The notes below the pieces were generated by a model. That model was not told the DNA's origin, searched no databases, and saw only the letters and a list, made by a program, of their open reading frames with translations. Shown piece after piece: positions 48,420 through 60,420 of a stretch of DNA of 64,000 bases. The first letter of the stretch is position 1. Each line of letters begins with the position of its first letter. Origin of the DNA: Sepioteuthis lessoniana (taxonomy: Eukaryota > Mollusca > Cephalopoda > Myopsida > Loliginidae); NCBI GenBank assembly GCA_963585895.1, contig OY757904.1:6738630-6802629 (forward strand), read 5' to 3'. The position numbers and the translations under genes are program-made.

Positions 48420-48650
48420 CCAACCCCTCCACTTGGGCAGGGTATAATACAAGGTCAATTTTTAAGCAGAGTCTAACAGGTTTGAACTCAGAGTTTTCCT
48501 TCTCCTAGACTAGTTACCTATAGTCTGCCCTACTATTTACCCATAGCTATTGGGAGAATAATTGGATTCATACCTTTCCCAAGGGTATTAGCACAATGTG
48601 AAATGCAATCAGAGCAATATCAGGCAGCATTTAATGGTTAAACTCGCAAA
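48420..48650 (-). mobile_element. Degenerate SINE-like repeat, family A copy 3
   Basis: The minus strand reads TTGCATTTCACATTGTGCTA, ATACCCTTGGGAAAGGTATG, AGCTATGGGTAAATAGTAGG and CTTAAAAATTGACCTTGTAT, the same order as copies 1 and 2 but inverted in the window. Confidence 0.6.
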
Positions 48651-49213
48651 AACATGGTTCATAAGTAAATCATTTGAACTGTTGACTTCTAGTGATAAAA
48701 TACATGAGGCCTCAAAGAAAAAAAAAATTTAATTCAGAAAAGGTTGATATAACCAAATTATTTTTTTTTTCAGATTAATTAATTGAAATATACAATAGAT
48801 ATGTGCCTAAATTTGTTTCAATACTTTAATATCATTTGATGAAAAACTCAACATGACTCATAAAGCAACAACTTAAGTCATTCTCTTCCTGTTTCCTAAT
48901 TCATCATGAATATAGAATATAGTTACACTACTTGACCAATTTCTGTAGTTTTGAATGCATTATATTTTCTATGACTGCTAAATAAAAAATTGTTTAACAA
49001 ATATTTAACTTGATAATCAGACAAATATCTATATTTCTTACCAACCCAAAATGATAAAAAACGCTACAGATGTACAGGCTAGAAGTAAAAAGAGGTTGCA
49101 GAAAAATCATTAGATTAGGATATTTACTTACTCAGCATTTTATTGCTTTATTTATTAAATCAAACCAAAGATATTCAATTTGTCATGATAATAGATTTAA
49201 AGTAACCATTAAC

Positions 49214-49254
49214 ATTCCAGTAAATATGAAAGAATTTCCCATGACTCTTCTCCA
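49214..49254 (-). other. Possible mini-exon (unproven)
   Basis: Minus strand, acceptor TGGTTTGTATAG, possible donor GGAAT^GTTAAT. Reads GEESWEILSYLLE in the frame that follows the 49788 candidate. Weak donor. Confidence 0.15.
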
Positions 49255-49787
49255 CTATACAAACCAGAACAAATGAAAATGAAGACCATGAATTATTATA
49301 CATTATAGCAAATCTTATTAACCTAACCTTAGAAATCAGGATTCAAAGGTAAGTTTTACAAAAGCCTGCTGTTAAAGCTGCTAATGCATTAAAAGAATTA
49401 ATATCACTCACATTTTCAGTAAATTCATAAAAAATTTACTTCTAATTTACAATAAAATGGGAAATTATTTAATGAAATAATGAAAAAAAATTATTTCTTT
49501 AAAAATTTAATACAAATTTTCTTACTAAAGTGAAACAGAAGTATTACTAAAAGGAGAGATCTAGCAAACAATTTATCATTATACAAACTACAAATAAAAA
49601 AATAAATTATATAAAATCCCATGTTGTACAAACAGAACTTAAATTGCTAATGCAAAGAGAAAAAAAATCAAAATCTCAAAGAGTAAAGAATGGACACTAC
49701 AAAGAATCCTTGGGCCAAATACTGAAATTGCTATTCAAGTGCCATAAATTTCAGCTTCCTCAAGTTAATTTCAAGACTAATTCTTAC

Positions 49788-49821
49788 CAAGTGTCAAATA
49801 TTTCAAGCTCAAACAAATTTT
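49788..49821 (-). other. Possible mini-exon (unproven)
   Basis: Minus strand, acceptor ACTTTCTTGTAG and donor GACACTTG^GTAAGA around 34 nt reading NLFELEIFDT. Good splice sites but very short. It lies opposite a 67-codon plus ORF (49644-49847) that has no recognisable motif. Confidence 0.2.
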
Positions 49822-49849
49822 CTACAAGAAAGTTATCACAAAAATGATA

Positions 49850-51360
49850 GTTCTACATTGCAACTAAAACCTTTATGCTATTGAATAATACTTATTTAAG
49901 AAACTCCATTGATTAATAAACAGCTACTATAACTAGGCTTTTATGTTGTCCTCTCCTGTGTACTCAAATATGAACAAAGAATCTTCTTTGATATAATCAG
50001 CCTCATAAACAGGTCAGTTTTGCCCTCTTGCTACAAATTACACTAAATCTCTTCAAAAACTAAATGTTCTCATTCTAGGATAGTTTATTGCATATCCAAA
50101 TCCCTACTTTTGAAGATACATTATGAAAGTATTAACTTTTTATTTTTTGTTAATCAAATCTTTATATAAACTTCTACAAAAAAAATTTAAAAAGTGGAGA
50201 AAAAGATAATCTAAAAATAGAAACAAGACTAAGAAAACATTAGTAAATATCCCCAATGAATATGATTTTTTAAAAAGAATCGACTTATTGAAATTCAAGT
50301 AATAAAGCAATAATAAATTATCCTATGGTCTATAGTTAAATATTTTTAAAATATTTACTCTAACACTGTGAAAAATAAAATTCCAAACATAATTAAGTGT
50401 ATAATTAATGTTATTCTTTTTGAAGAAAGGAAAAAATGCTGTTTTTGTTTGCTTTATCAGTATTCAGTGTAACAGAAAATCTTTCTAGCAGACTATAAAA
50501 GGGACACTTTATCATTTACAGAAAAATATCTCATAAGATTCTAGGTTCAATTCCTAATTAGTAGCACGCTGTACAGTAAGATAAACAACAAGCTCCTTAA
50601 TATATATATATATATAATACCAGCTGGAGAAAAATTAGATAGTCATACTCTTGCCAACACTTGACCTCTCTTCCTTATTAACAGTAACCTTGTCTAAGAA
50701 CTCAGACTACATAGACAAAAATTTATACCATTCCAGCAATCTAAATAATTTCACATTTCTAATAGCATTTAATTCAAATACCCTTGTTAATGCAGGATAC
50801 CTTATTACTGGCAATACAGATAGTTAAAAATTATACAAATTGTTAACCATATATTTACTACCAATCTATGCCAAATAAGATCAAGATTTATATTAAGCTA
50901 GTTATTTTATATTTGATGTCAATTAAAATCTTTAAAAAATCTAATAAGCAATATCTAGATGTAAATAAAGACAAGTTATTCTTTCTTTGGAAAATTTAAA
51001 TTGTTAGAAAGTCTCCTCTTGATGAGAAACCCTTTTCCCTATAAAAACAAAATCTTCATAGGGTTCAATAACACATACCAAATTTGATAGCTGTGCATCA
51101 CACCATTTGGCCATCTATAAAAGACAGATGACTCCTTTTTAATTATTATAAAATTTGTAGTCTTTTCAAACAATAAATGATCAGTTGCTTTAGGCTACAC
51201 TCTTTAACCATTTCATTTAAGCTCTCAGACTGATCACCTAGTATAAACTCAATGAGAAAATTTTTCAGTGCAATAAAATTATTACAAGAAATATTGTAGA
51301 TATAAATGAAACAATGAAAATTAATTCTAAAAATGAAACCATAAACTACATATTTGGTGA
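49850..51360. other. Intron, no clear element
   Basis: A+T-rich. TCTAGGTTCAATTCCTAATT near 50540 is B-box-like and may be a decayed SINE head. Confidence 0.5.
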
Positions 51361-51361
51361 A

Positions 51362-51363
<2 letters not shown>

Positions 51364-51426
<63 letters not shown>
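51364..51426. repeat. (TG)n microsatellite
   Basis: About 31 dinucleotides. Confidence 0.97.
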
Positions 51427-51432
<6 letters not shown>

Positions 51433-51551
51433 AGTCATTTCATTACTTTTTTTCTTCATAAACAACAGTGAAGCTGAATTGGAGCAGCAGTTAAAGTGGG
51501 GAAGTCAATGGAGACTTCCTGTTTTCCATGGTAACTCCTCAAACACTGATA

Positions 51552-51553
<2 letters not shown>

Positions 51554-51592
<39 letters not shown>
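51554..51592. repeat. (AT)n microsatellite
   Basis: About 19 dinucleotides. Confidence 0.95.
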
Positions 51593-51593
<1 letters not shown>

Positions 51594-51629
51594 CAGGGTC
51601 AACATAAAAGATAAGGAAACCTGCTGGTT

Positions 51630-51710
51630 AGAGATCTGCCTATCTACAGTTGGGCATAAGCAGCTGACTGAAAGAATGTTAGTGCTTAATTAGAACAAGT
51701 AAATTGGTCT
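51630..51710 (+). repeat. Dispersed repeat, copy 1 of a pair
   Basis: AGAGATCTGCCTATCTACAG, GGCATAAGCAGCTGACTGAA and ATGTTAGTGCTTAATTAGAA match 53113-53185 in order and orientation, at roughly 75-80% by eye. Confidence 0.6.
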
Positions 51711-52310
51711 CAGTGACCACATTAAGTTGAAAAGTTCAAAATTAGATTTATGGTATGCAATTATTCATAAACAAAGGAATAGAGATGCAAGTACAAAATT
51801 CAAATATAAATGCACTTAAAAATCAAAATTTATCAAATTGAAATGACATCAAGATATCTGAACCAATTTTATCAACAATATAACTAGCTTAAATCGAGGT
51901 CATTAAGGATCAAGAATCACTTTATGTATGATCAATTTCATTCATTCATATACTTCCAAGATTTAGAGCATTAAAGAATTTTGACATTGGAAATCAATAA
52001 AAAAGTAACTTGATGGCAAATCTTTATTAAAGAAGCCAAATCAATTATAAAAAATTGCATTTCATAATGTATAGGTCAAAATAGGTTCTCTTGCCCATCT
52101 TTGTACTGATCAATAATAGGAATTAACCTTTAAATAGAATTAGTAAACAGCAAAATTTTTAAAAATTAATAATCAAGACTCCAGAAAATTAAAATAGATG
52201 GAAAACAAGCCCAAAATACACATTTAGTTTCAATATTTTATTCATTGCAAGACTTTAAAATAGAAAAATAACTTCCATTTTGAAATAAGAAAAATGAAAG
52301 ACAGGCAAGA

Positions 52311-52445
52311 TTAACCCTTTGAGACCATTATTCTGGTGCTACTTTTATTTTCCCCACACACACGCCCCATAGCAGCAGTTTACTAGTTTGGAGATCACAC
52401 TCAAACAGCAAAAGGTAGAGTTGAGCTCAGGGCTCAAAGGGTTAA
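52311..52445. mobile_element. piggyBac-type MITE with TTAA target sites
   Basis: 135 bp bounded by TTAA at both ends (52311-52314 and 52442-52445). Termini are CCCTTTGAGACC and, inverted, CCCTTTGAGCCC: 11 of 12 bases match. TTAA duplication plus a CCCTTTG-type end is typical of piggyBac-derived short elements. No coding sequence inside; it contains a CACACACACG and AGCAGCAG segment. Confidence 0.8.
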
Positions 52446-53112
52446 ATTTAACAAGACAACCAAATAAGTTTTAATACTCAAAAAAGTTGCTAAACAAAGA
52501 AACAACTTATTCTTGAAACAAATTAAGATATTCTTTTGTCTTTTCTATATATAGCACTTTTAGATATTTAGATTTCTAAATAAAATGACACATCTAAAAT
52601 CAATCATTACAGAATGAATGTACAATGAGTCCATAACTTCACCGAATCAACAATTAATATTGTTGGCAGTTAATTTAACAAAGAAAAAAAAGAATCAATA
52701 ATCAGTCAGGAAAAATATACCAAGAAGCTTTCAATTGATACAAAAACCTGTCAAGTAAAAATAAATAATGGGTATTATGAATAATAAAAGATATAAACAA
52801 AGTCATAACATGAACCCAAATATTATCTGATTTATAAACCAGTTAGCAGTTACTATTAATGCCACTTCATTCTATGAATCAATACAAAAATGAAATACTG
52901 ATTAAATGATAAATCATGTTCAAAATTTACAATTTAATGTTTGGTATAATAATTAAAATTAAATACAGATAGCATTTGCTAAACTTGTCTTAAGTAAAGA
53001 AAGGGAAAAAAATTTTTTAAACCAACTAACTAAATGGTCAAATCATTAAAAAAAATTCATAAACTTTCCATAATTGGAATTTGATATTATCTATTCTGTA
53101 TGTAAAATTATT

Positions 53113-53185
53113 TATAGATCTCTGCCTATGTGCATTTGGCATAAGCTGATCACTAAAATGTTGGTGCTTGATTAGTAGAACACAT
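53113..53185 (+). repeat. Dispersed repeat, copy 2 of a pair
   Basis: TAGATCTCTGCCTATGTGCA, TTGGCATAAGCTGATCACTA and AATGTTGGTGCTTGATTAG match the 51.63-kb copy. Boundaries unclear. Confidence 0.6.
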
Positions 53186-55071
53186 ATATATTCATCTCTT
53201 ATTCCTTCGCAAAATTTAGATGAAAATGAAAATGTTATTGTTTATGTTTTCAAAATTAAAAAAAAAGATTTTGTTTAAACTCTGTTGAACATGTTACAAC
53301 TTGACAGCTGCAGTGTGATATTTTAGTATTGGTTGATCAGTTGTTTAAAGTTAAAAACCAATTGATCAAAATTTTAAGTTAGATTCCTTTCTTGGTTGAT
53401 TGAGAGAAAGATTGGTTTCAATGGCATGTCAACCCATCTGGAATTATTTTATGCCTATACGTTAGAGAATTGCATATATCATACATTTACATTTTTTGCA
53501 CATAGTTATATATTAAGTATTCCTATCTAATACAAATAATTTTCAAACATCTATTTGACCCACAGATGGGACCCTAAGAAATACTGCCACTTTAGATCCG
53601 AGTGGACCAAAGAGTAACGGTAATAAAGAGGTACACCAGATTCTTCAGAACTCCAGGACCAGAGTCATACAATGAAATGCAGTTTACTGCCATACCCAGG
53701 ACACCCGATTTTTTGTTACTGTGTTTTGGTTTTTTTTTGCTTTTTTTCCCTCCAAGGCAGTAGGTCCTTTTACTCTTCTGCATGGGATATAGTCAGCATA
53801 TTCTACGGTCCACTGATAGGGTATTCCCTTCTTGGAGGATAAAATATTAACAAGTTTTACTTAACAAGCAACATAATCTGAAACACTGAAATTTCCATTC
53901 TATAATAATTATTAACCTACATCCATAATTCATCTTTACTATAGTGATTATATTATCAGATTATATATATAAATCATAACTTTTCAGGAAACTTTCCAAA
54001 CAACTCAAAATGCTTAAAGTGATCAGTACACGTTTGAAATTCTTGATGTATTAATATCTATACAAAATTTTACTTGATAAAAAAATAAAAAAAGTGAAAG
54101 TACTATCTTATGAATTATTTTTACAATAAGATATATCTAAAAATTTTAGTTAGTATAGATATGCAAAGAACTGTAAAGTATGCAGTAACATCACTGTGTG
54201 TACTTAGGATCACCTCAAAATCAGTCAGACTATGGCTCACCAGTTAGCCAACAACCTTTTATCAGATCACAATAGAACTAAGTCTGTAAGTAATTTGAAT
54301 ACCAAGAATGCCAAACACAAGCCACCAGCAATTATATATGAAAGTTACACTGTCTTAACAATGACAAATTTCAGGTGAAAAGTGCAGGCACAAGTGAATG
54401 ATACAATACCCCCCACCCTTAATTTCTCCACCTTCCCTACCACCTATCTCCTGGCAGGTGCTTCTTTTCACCATGTGCATATAATGAATGGAGCTGCAGT
54501 TAAAGAGACAGTGACAGTCATCAGACATAAACAAAAACATTATAATGAGAACGAAAAAAAAGATAGACAATCAGCAGTCATGGACACAGCAGAAAAGCTC
54601 ACCACCCATCAGAGCTTTTAGGTTCATTCAGTGGGTCATCAATAAAAAAGAAAGCATGTGATAAATATCAAAAGGTTGAACAGTTCTTTCACAATTAATG
54701 AAAATTTAAAATAATTATTGCAACCAATCAAATATTTTCTTATTCTATAAGACCACTTATCTGGTATATCAAAGAGTTTTTAGTCAGAGAGCTATGAAAA
54801 TAAACATAGAAGCTTGGTTTCTGTAGATCCAACTCTGAGGCAGCAGCATCATACTTCATTAAAAAGGAGCTGAGATCAGCATATTCTGGTACTTGTAGCA
54901 ATACTGGGTGATTTCTGAAATACTTAACAAATGAAAGGTAAGTTAGTAACCTGCTAAGACAATAATCTTTATGTCCTCATAGAAATAGTATTAATGCCTA
55001 TATCAGAAATTGAACACAAAAACTATAGGCAGAGTCACATTTCCATACATTTTTTCTGAACACACTAGTGT

Positions 55072-55133
<62 letters not shown>

Positions 55134-57000
55134 CATATTTAAGATGTAGTCAAAGAATAGAAGCTCAACCTTTTCTTTTTAATCAGATATTATAAAGTAT
55201 AAAACTATTTAATAAGAATAACACTTAACATGTAATGTTCACTATCACAGAATATAGGAAGTAACTGACTACAAATGAAAACAAATCTGCAATACAAATA
55301 TGAAGTGTGAAAACCCTCAAAACCTTAACAGGGGATTTTTGTATTTAATGTCATACTTTTCTGAAAATAACGTAGATCAAGCAATGTTCTAACTTATATA
55401 GTCAATTATTTTTGTATATAGAATTAATATTTCAATTCATAATCCTTAAACAGTCAGGAGGTAAACAATTCAGTGCATGACTCAGTGTCAACCTAGTTTA
55501 CTGACAAGATCTCTAGGTTAACTTGAAATTTTGTAGTTGTCATTTTTTTTTAATGAGTAGCATAATGTAGGATATCCTAAGTAAATTAATTTAAAAGATA
55601 AGACTACAACAAGAAGTGATATTCATCCATTGACAGATTATTTCAGTCATGTCTCCCATAAAATTTGACACTACTAAAGAATGACTGCATATATCTTGAG
55701 CAACTCTTCCATGCATTCTACATTTCCTACTTACATGCAGTCATGGCTAAAAATGGCATAAAATGGGGATACTGTAATCTGAGAATGTAACATTGGATGT
55801 AGTAATAATAGTAGTAGTAATAACATTTACAGGAAAAACAACAATCTCTGGTTGCTAAGTGTTGATGATGACAAGCTGGGATAGAACTGGAATGGACAAA
55901 CCAAACAACATTACATACTGATAACAACCAGTTGATGCGAGTAAAAAAAAAATTTACTGATGGGGACAATAGACATTCCAGTGTGTAACTGTTTTCAACA
56001 TTACTCACTACAAACTCCCTCCTATTTTGTGTGCAAAACTAAAGTTTTAATCAAAAGATACCAAAATTAGAGCTCTGTCTAAAGAGTTAAGCATCTCGTA
56101 TTGGGTGAAGACAAAATGTCTTAGTAGAAATGGTTTGTCCACTCCCACAGACATCCTTTCAGAACACTAAGAGAAATGGAGTATAGTTTTCCCTGATGTT
56201 TGCAGTCATAAAGATGTATTTATAAGCTTTGGTATTTTGTGACCATCTCATAGCTTATGTAAACTTGATTTTGCATGATAGAAAATAAATGGCTTTTACA
56301 TAGGCGGGGGAATGACTTGCTGGCTGTGATCCCAACTATATAGATAACAGTTTTTAGATTTGGTAGGTAAACATGAAACCCACTTTAATAAGATTTTATG
56401 TTTACTCACCATTCTAATGACAACTGTTATAAAAAAATGTCCCAATATACAAGAAAATGTAAATCCCCCCCCCCATGTAATCCACTTACACTAATGTTAA
56501 TCACAATAATTGTTCTTCCACACTAATAAATAAAAAATTCATTTCGTCATGTTTGATAACTCTCCCACCTTCCCCACCAAAAAAAAAAAAAAAACTATTT
56601 CAAAAGCAAAGTAAAATATTGAGATTTTAATTGTTTAATTCCAGTCTTCCTCGTAGATTTTTTTAACAAATATTATCAACGAAAATTAAGTTTGACGTTG
56701 TTGGTTTATTTTGTGTATGCACTGGAGTATTTTTTAAACAACTGCAACTGAAAAAAGTCTCCTTATCTTCGGAAGGGCATAACAAATGAAATGATAAATC
56801 GTATTTAAAAAGAAAATAAAGTCGAAAATATATTTCGGTCATTTAATTAAAAATACCATTATTCGAATAATATCGCTTAATCAGTAACCATACTATCATA
56901 AATGTGCTTTTTTAGGTGGGAAAATAATTTCCGAGTCATCTCAAAACAAAATTCTTCGTTTGTTCACCAAGAAAATTTATTCGTTTTGTTATTGTTTGGT
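53186..57000. other. Intron/unassigned, with an (AT)(GT) tract
   Basis: A+T-rich with scattered less A+T-rich blocks (53.57-53.83, 54.36-54.62, 55.72-56.02 kb). None holds a convincing exon or recognised element. Confidence 0.5.
55074..55134. repeat. Compound (AT)n(GT)n microsatellite
   Basis: About 20 AT followed by about 10 GT dinucleotides. Confidence 0.95.
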
Positions 57001-57169
57001 TTGTTTAATGACCTCAGAATAACCACAGCATGACAGCAGTAAGTGTTAAAGCAAAAATGTTATCAAAGAATTTTTTTAAGCATATATCAGGAAAAGAAGG
57101 GAAAGGAAAAGAGGTATCCACTGAAGAAATTTATATTCAAACTCAACTGCATCCAAGTGCTACTGTAAA

Positions 57170-57470
57170 AAGAGTCAAATATGCCCGCATATTAATGTCA
57201 CCACCATCATCATCATCAGCATAGAAATAAAGCTTGATGAAATGATGACATATGCGGGCATGTTGTTTGACGTTAAGAGTATCACTTAATAAATGCAGTA
57301 GTCCGTGGTTCGGTTCTGGTCGGCTGGTGAGGCGATGGCAATTCGAACAAAGACTAGGGGTATTAAACACCCAAGCAAACAAGGTGCCCTGCAATGTGTC
57401 ATGACGAACGAAGCCAAGGAAACGGAATTTAAATGTATTATTATTACTATTATTATTCACATACAAACAC
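57170..57470 (-). repeat. G+C-richer repeat-like block with palindromic edge
   Basis: The minus strand is open for about 100 codons, including FVRHDTLQGTLFAWVFNTPS and LCSNCHRLTSRPEPNHG. The text looks like a dispersed repeat seen as false ORFs in cephalopod assemblies (from memory, uncertain). CAAATATGCCCGCATATT (57177) and CATATGCGGGCATGTTGTTT (57249) form an imperfect inverted pair around a CAT-repeat. Confidence 0.4.
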
Positions 57471-57735
57471 CATATGTGTCCCTAGTACTACAACATTAAC
57501 TTTGAATAATAAAATTTAACTATGTACATTAAATAGTTTTTAATTCAACATGGTTATGGAATTTCTTTCTTTTTTTTAAGAATATGTCAGTAAGTTGACA
57601 GCTGTTGCAAATTGAAAGTTCCAATTCCTGACAGTTTAAATTAAACAAACATCCTTAAGATACGAAGAAAAAAAATTTGTAAAAAAATTTTTTTAGAATT
57701 CTGTCTTCGTGGGAAACGTTGCTGTTATTCTTACC

Positions 57736-57860
57736 GGAAATATTTATTTTAAGAGATAAGGCAACGATGGCGAGAGTAGAAAGAACTCAACAAAGCTCCG
57801 TTGGTGAAAAGCCAAATTGATTCAATCAATGCAAAGACGAGATGAAGAATGGCATTTTCC
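57736..57860 (-). other. Possible alternative non-coding first exon
   Basis: A minus-strand donor TATTTCCG^GTAAGAAT at 57736 follows about 100 nt of mixed-composition sequence without a long ORF, next to an A+T-rich flank. It could be an alternative leader of the kinase gene or of another minus-strand transcript. Weak support. Confidence 0.2.
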
Positions 57861-59198
57861 ATGTGAAAAGAGGTTAAATTAACAATATAACAGAACAGAC
57901 TTTCTTTGAAATTCTTTAAGGAAAAATTTAAAAGTCATGAATTCATTTAATTATTCATCACGTTTCAAGAGCACTCTTAGGGGGGGTGCTTATTACAGTT
58001 GAATTACATTCAAATTTTCTCTCATTTTAATCATCTTAATAATGTCAAAATTCTTAAATTGAGTTCGTATTAGAATCAAAATACTTGATAAAATAAATAT
58101 TTAAGTTTCCTAACAGTTCGTAAATCAATGTAAACCCTTATCACATTTATAGAATTTGGCAAATAAAAGCAACTAAAAAAGATGGAAAAATAAATGTATC
58201 TGATGTTTTATTTTAATCACCACACCCTAATATGTTTTTGTTTTTTTAATAGTGGTTTTCAAATGGAGTTGAAATTGTCAATTTCAAAAGTAATCATAAA
58301 CTCCTAAAAAGTATTTCATTCACCATTAAAATTACAAATAGTCTTCAAAGTGATTTGAATATTAAAAAGAAAAAAAGAATGAAAGAATTTGAAAATAAAA
58401 ATAAAGAAGTTTTCCTATTTAATTCAGATGGATATTCGAATTATGACAATAATCAAAGCAGTATTTTTAAGTGTCAATACTCGAAAAATAAAGTGAACAT
58501 ATAAAAAGTTAAAATTCAAACGTTTTACTACTGAACCATCAGTTTTTTTGTAGTTGGTATTGGTGCTACTGCTAAGTTAAATAAGATGATTTTAAAAAAT
58601 TTTAAAGACCGAAATTAAGTGACCCGTCTGAATTTAATGCCACGTATCAGCAATAAGCAAAGTAAGAAAAATAAATTAACAGATATTTGGTGAGTAAATG
58701 TGAATAAAGTAAAAATGCTACAAAAAAAAAAAAAAAAGCGAGTTGTCGATTCTCCTTCTTTTGAGGAAGAAAAAGACAAAACGAAATCTCCAATAATATT
58801 CCAACCGACTGAGTCATGTCGGCAGTTCTCTACATATGCCGATTATTAACATGAAGCAGGAGGAAAACGATAATGATTAAAGACAAATTGAAGTGTACAA
58901 CGATGTTATATACACTATAAGAATATTGGATACAAAAAAGACCCATAATATTAATACTGATTTTAAAGGGTCATACTTCAACATTTAAAAAATGATTATG
59001 GATATAAAAAGGTTGTAATCCAGCCCTAAACGAAGTATCAGCAAAAAATGCAAGAAACAAAGAATAAAAGAGAGAAATTAAAAAGAAAGACGAAAGAAAA
59101 AGCTAAAAACTGGCCCGTCGAATTATGACACAATTTTAGAAAAGGTTTTTTTTTTTTATTATTATTATTATTTCAAGATACAGAGCCAAGTACGTACC

Positions 59199-59560
59199 TT
59201 CTTGAACCAAGACATGACATGCGGTGAGCGTCAGAATCAGTAAGTAATAAGTCCAAAAATCCAATAAGTAATAATGGGCATCAAAAAACACAAAGCTAAT
59301 CGCAGGATAAAGGAAGATTTAAGATGTCGGCAAAGGGAAAGAAACGGCAGTGGTCATGACAGTAGGTTGTGATTTGCCACAGGTCGCCCGTCTTGCTGCC
59401 TATAAATAATAATATTAGTGTCTGCTTTTAGTTGTAGGTTGGTAGGAAAGAAGGAAGCCTATCCAGCAGCAACACGGTTTTTCGCCAGTATTCAACGTAC
59501 TGTTACTACTACCAAAGCATTGCTGCAGCTCACGCTACTCTTTTTCTTCTATAAAGATCA
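59199..59560 (-). CDS. Ack-like: Candidate first exon: 5' UTR and start MSWFKK
   Basis: On the minus strand a strong donor AAGAAG^GTACGT (59198-59193) follows ATG TCT TGG TTC AAG AAG. The phase is 0 and fits the phase-0 exon at 29650, giving MSWFKK/AILRAG and a SAM-less N-terminus. Upstream lies about 350 nt less A+T-rich than its surroundings, with three short upstream ORFs (for example ATG CTT TGG TAG) and a TATA-like TTTATAG near 59550, as expected of a 5' leader. An overlapping ATG 5 nt upstream is in another frame. The link to the kinase across a 29.5-kb intron is inference; it could belong to another transcript. Confidence 0.4.
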
Positions 59561-59570
59561 ATGCTGTGGC
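59520..59570 (-). promoter_or_regulatory. Possible promoter/TATA region of candidate first exon
   Basis: GATCTTTATAGAAG on the minus strand near 59545-59558 is TATA-like and lies just upstream of the presumed leader. There is no other support, and the plus strand also reads TATAAAG here. Confidence 0.2.
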
Positions 59571-60159
59571 TGCTGCTGTGTGTAGCAAATATAGGAGTTT
59601 AAAGACACAGGGAAAAGAGAAAAAGAGAAATATAAGGGAGTCTTTATGGAAGAAGGGTAACCAAAAGAGAAAGAACGTCCAAACAAAGAGCTATACGAAG
59701 AGGAGGGGGTTTTTTTTAATGGGGATTGTTGAGAGAAGAAACACGAGGTATCTGAGGATGAAAAAATGACGAAAGGATGAAGAAAACAGGGAAATGACTT
59801 AACACTAGAGTATTGTTTTCTAATGCTCAAAAGATAAAAAGTAATTTTTACACACAGCATAAAATAAAGAAAAAAAAATTAAGATACAACCATAAAAATA
59901 TACACAAGAACCAACAGATGTAGAAAGCGAAATCCTAAACACTGAAAAATAGTTACACTAAAATGAAATTAAATAAAAAGGGAGAGAAAATGCATATTGA
60001 GAGTTTAAAAAATAACGAATTCGTTTCTTATGTCGACTTATTGAAAAGAAAAACTATAAAGATAGCTGTCATTTGTTTGTAGTGAGATTAATTTTCACAT
60101 CTACTGCAAATACTAAAGAATGAAAAACTAAAATTTAATGTTGCGAATTAAGAGGTTAT
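59571..60159. other. Upstream flank of the candidate first exon
   Basis: Purine-rich on the plus strand (many AGAAA and GAAAAG). Short ORFs on both strands are compositional. No motif I can support. Confidence 0.5.
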
Positions 60160-60420
60160 TTATTCATCCTCCCACGGGAAGAGGATGTGGTGCAAGGCCG
60201 AGTTTAATGTGAGAACCCTTATTCGTACGTGTGGGTAGAGACAAAATTGTCCAGTTTCGTTGGTACTTGCTTTTTAGCAGGCACAGGCATCAGAGATTGA
60301 CATTAAGTGCAGCGGGGTGGTGCAAACTGGAGGGGACAATCTTCTAGAAGTAGACATTTGCTTCTTTCAACTTCCGACTAAAAAGGCCGACGAAATTAAA
60401 AAAAAAAAAAAAAAAAAAAA
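60160..60420 (+). repeat. G+C-richer unit ending in a poly(A) run
   Basis: Contains a perfect hairpin CATCCTC-(9 nt)-GAGGATG at 60165-60187, then GGTGCAAGGCCGAGTTTAAT and AGCGGGGTGGTGCAAACTGG, and ends in about 24 A (60397-60420). A unit of contrasting composition with a terminal A run suggests a retroposed short RNA or SINE on the plus strand. Source RNA not recognised, and no target duplication found. Confidence 0.4.

Noticed and set aside
49644..49847. 67-codon plus ORF
   Set aside because: Lys/Ser-rich chance-like text; no start context, neighbour exons or family resemblance.
57030..57224. 64-codon plus ORF ending in PPSSSSA
   Set aside because: The end is coded by a CAT/CAC repeat at the edge of a repeat-like block; no splice or domain support.
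59566..59769. 67-codon plus ORF starting at GTG
   Set aside because: Needs a non-ATG start in an animal genome; purine-rich composition explains the open frame.
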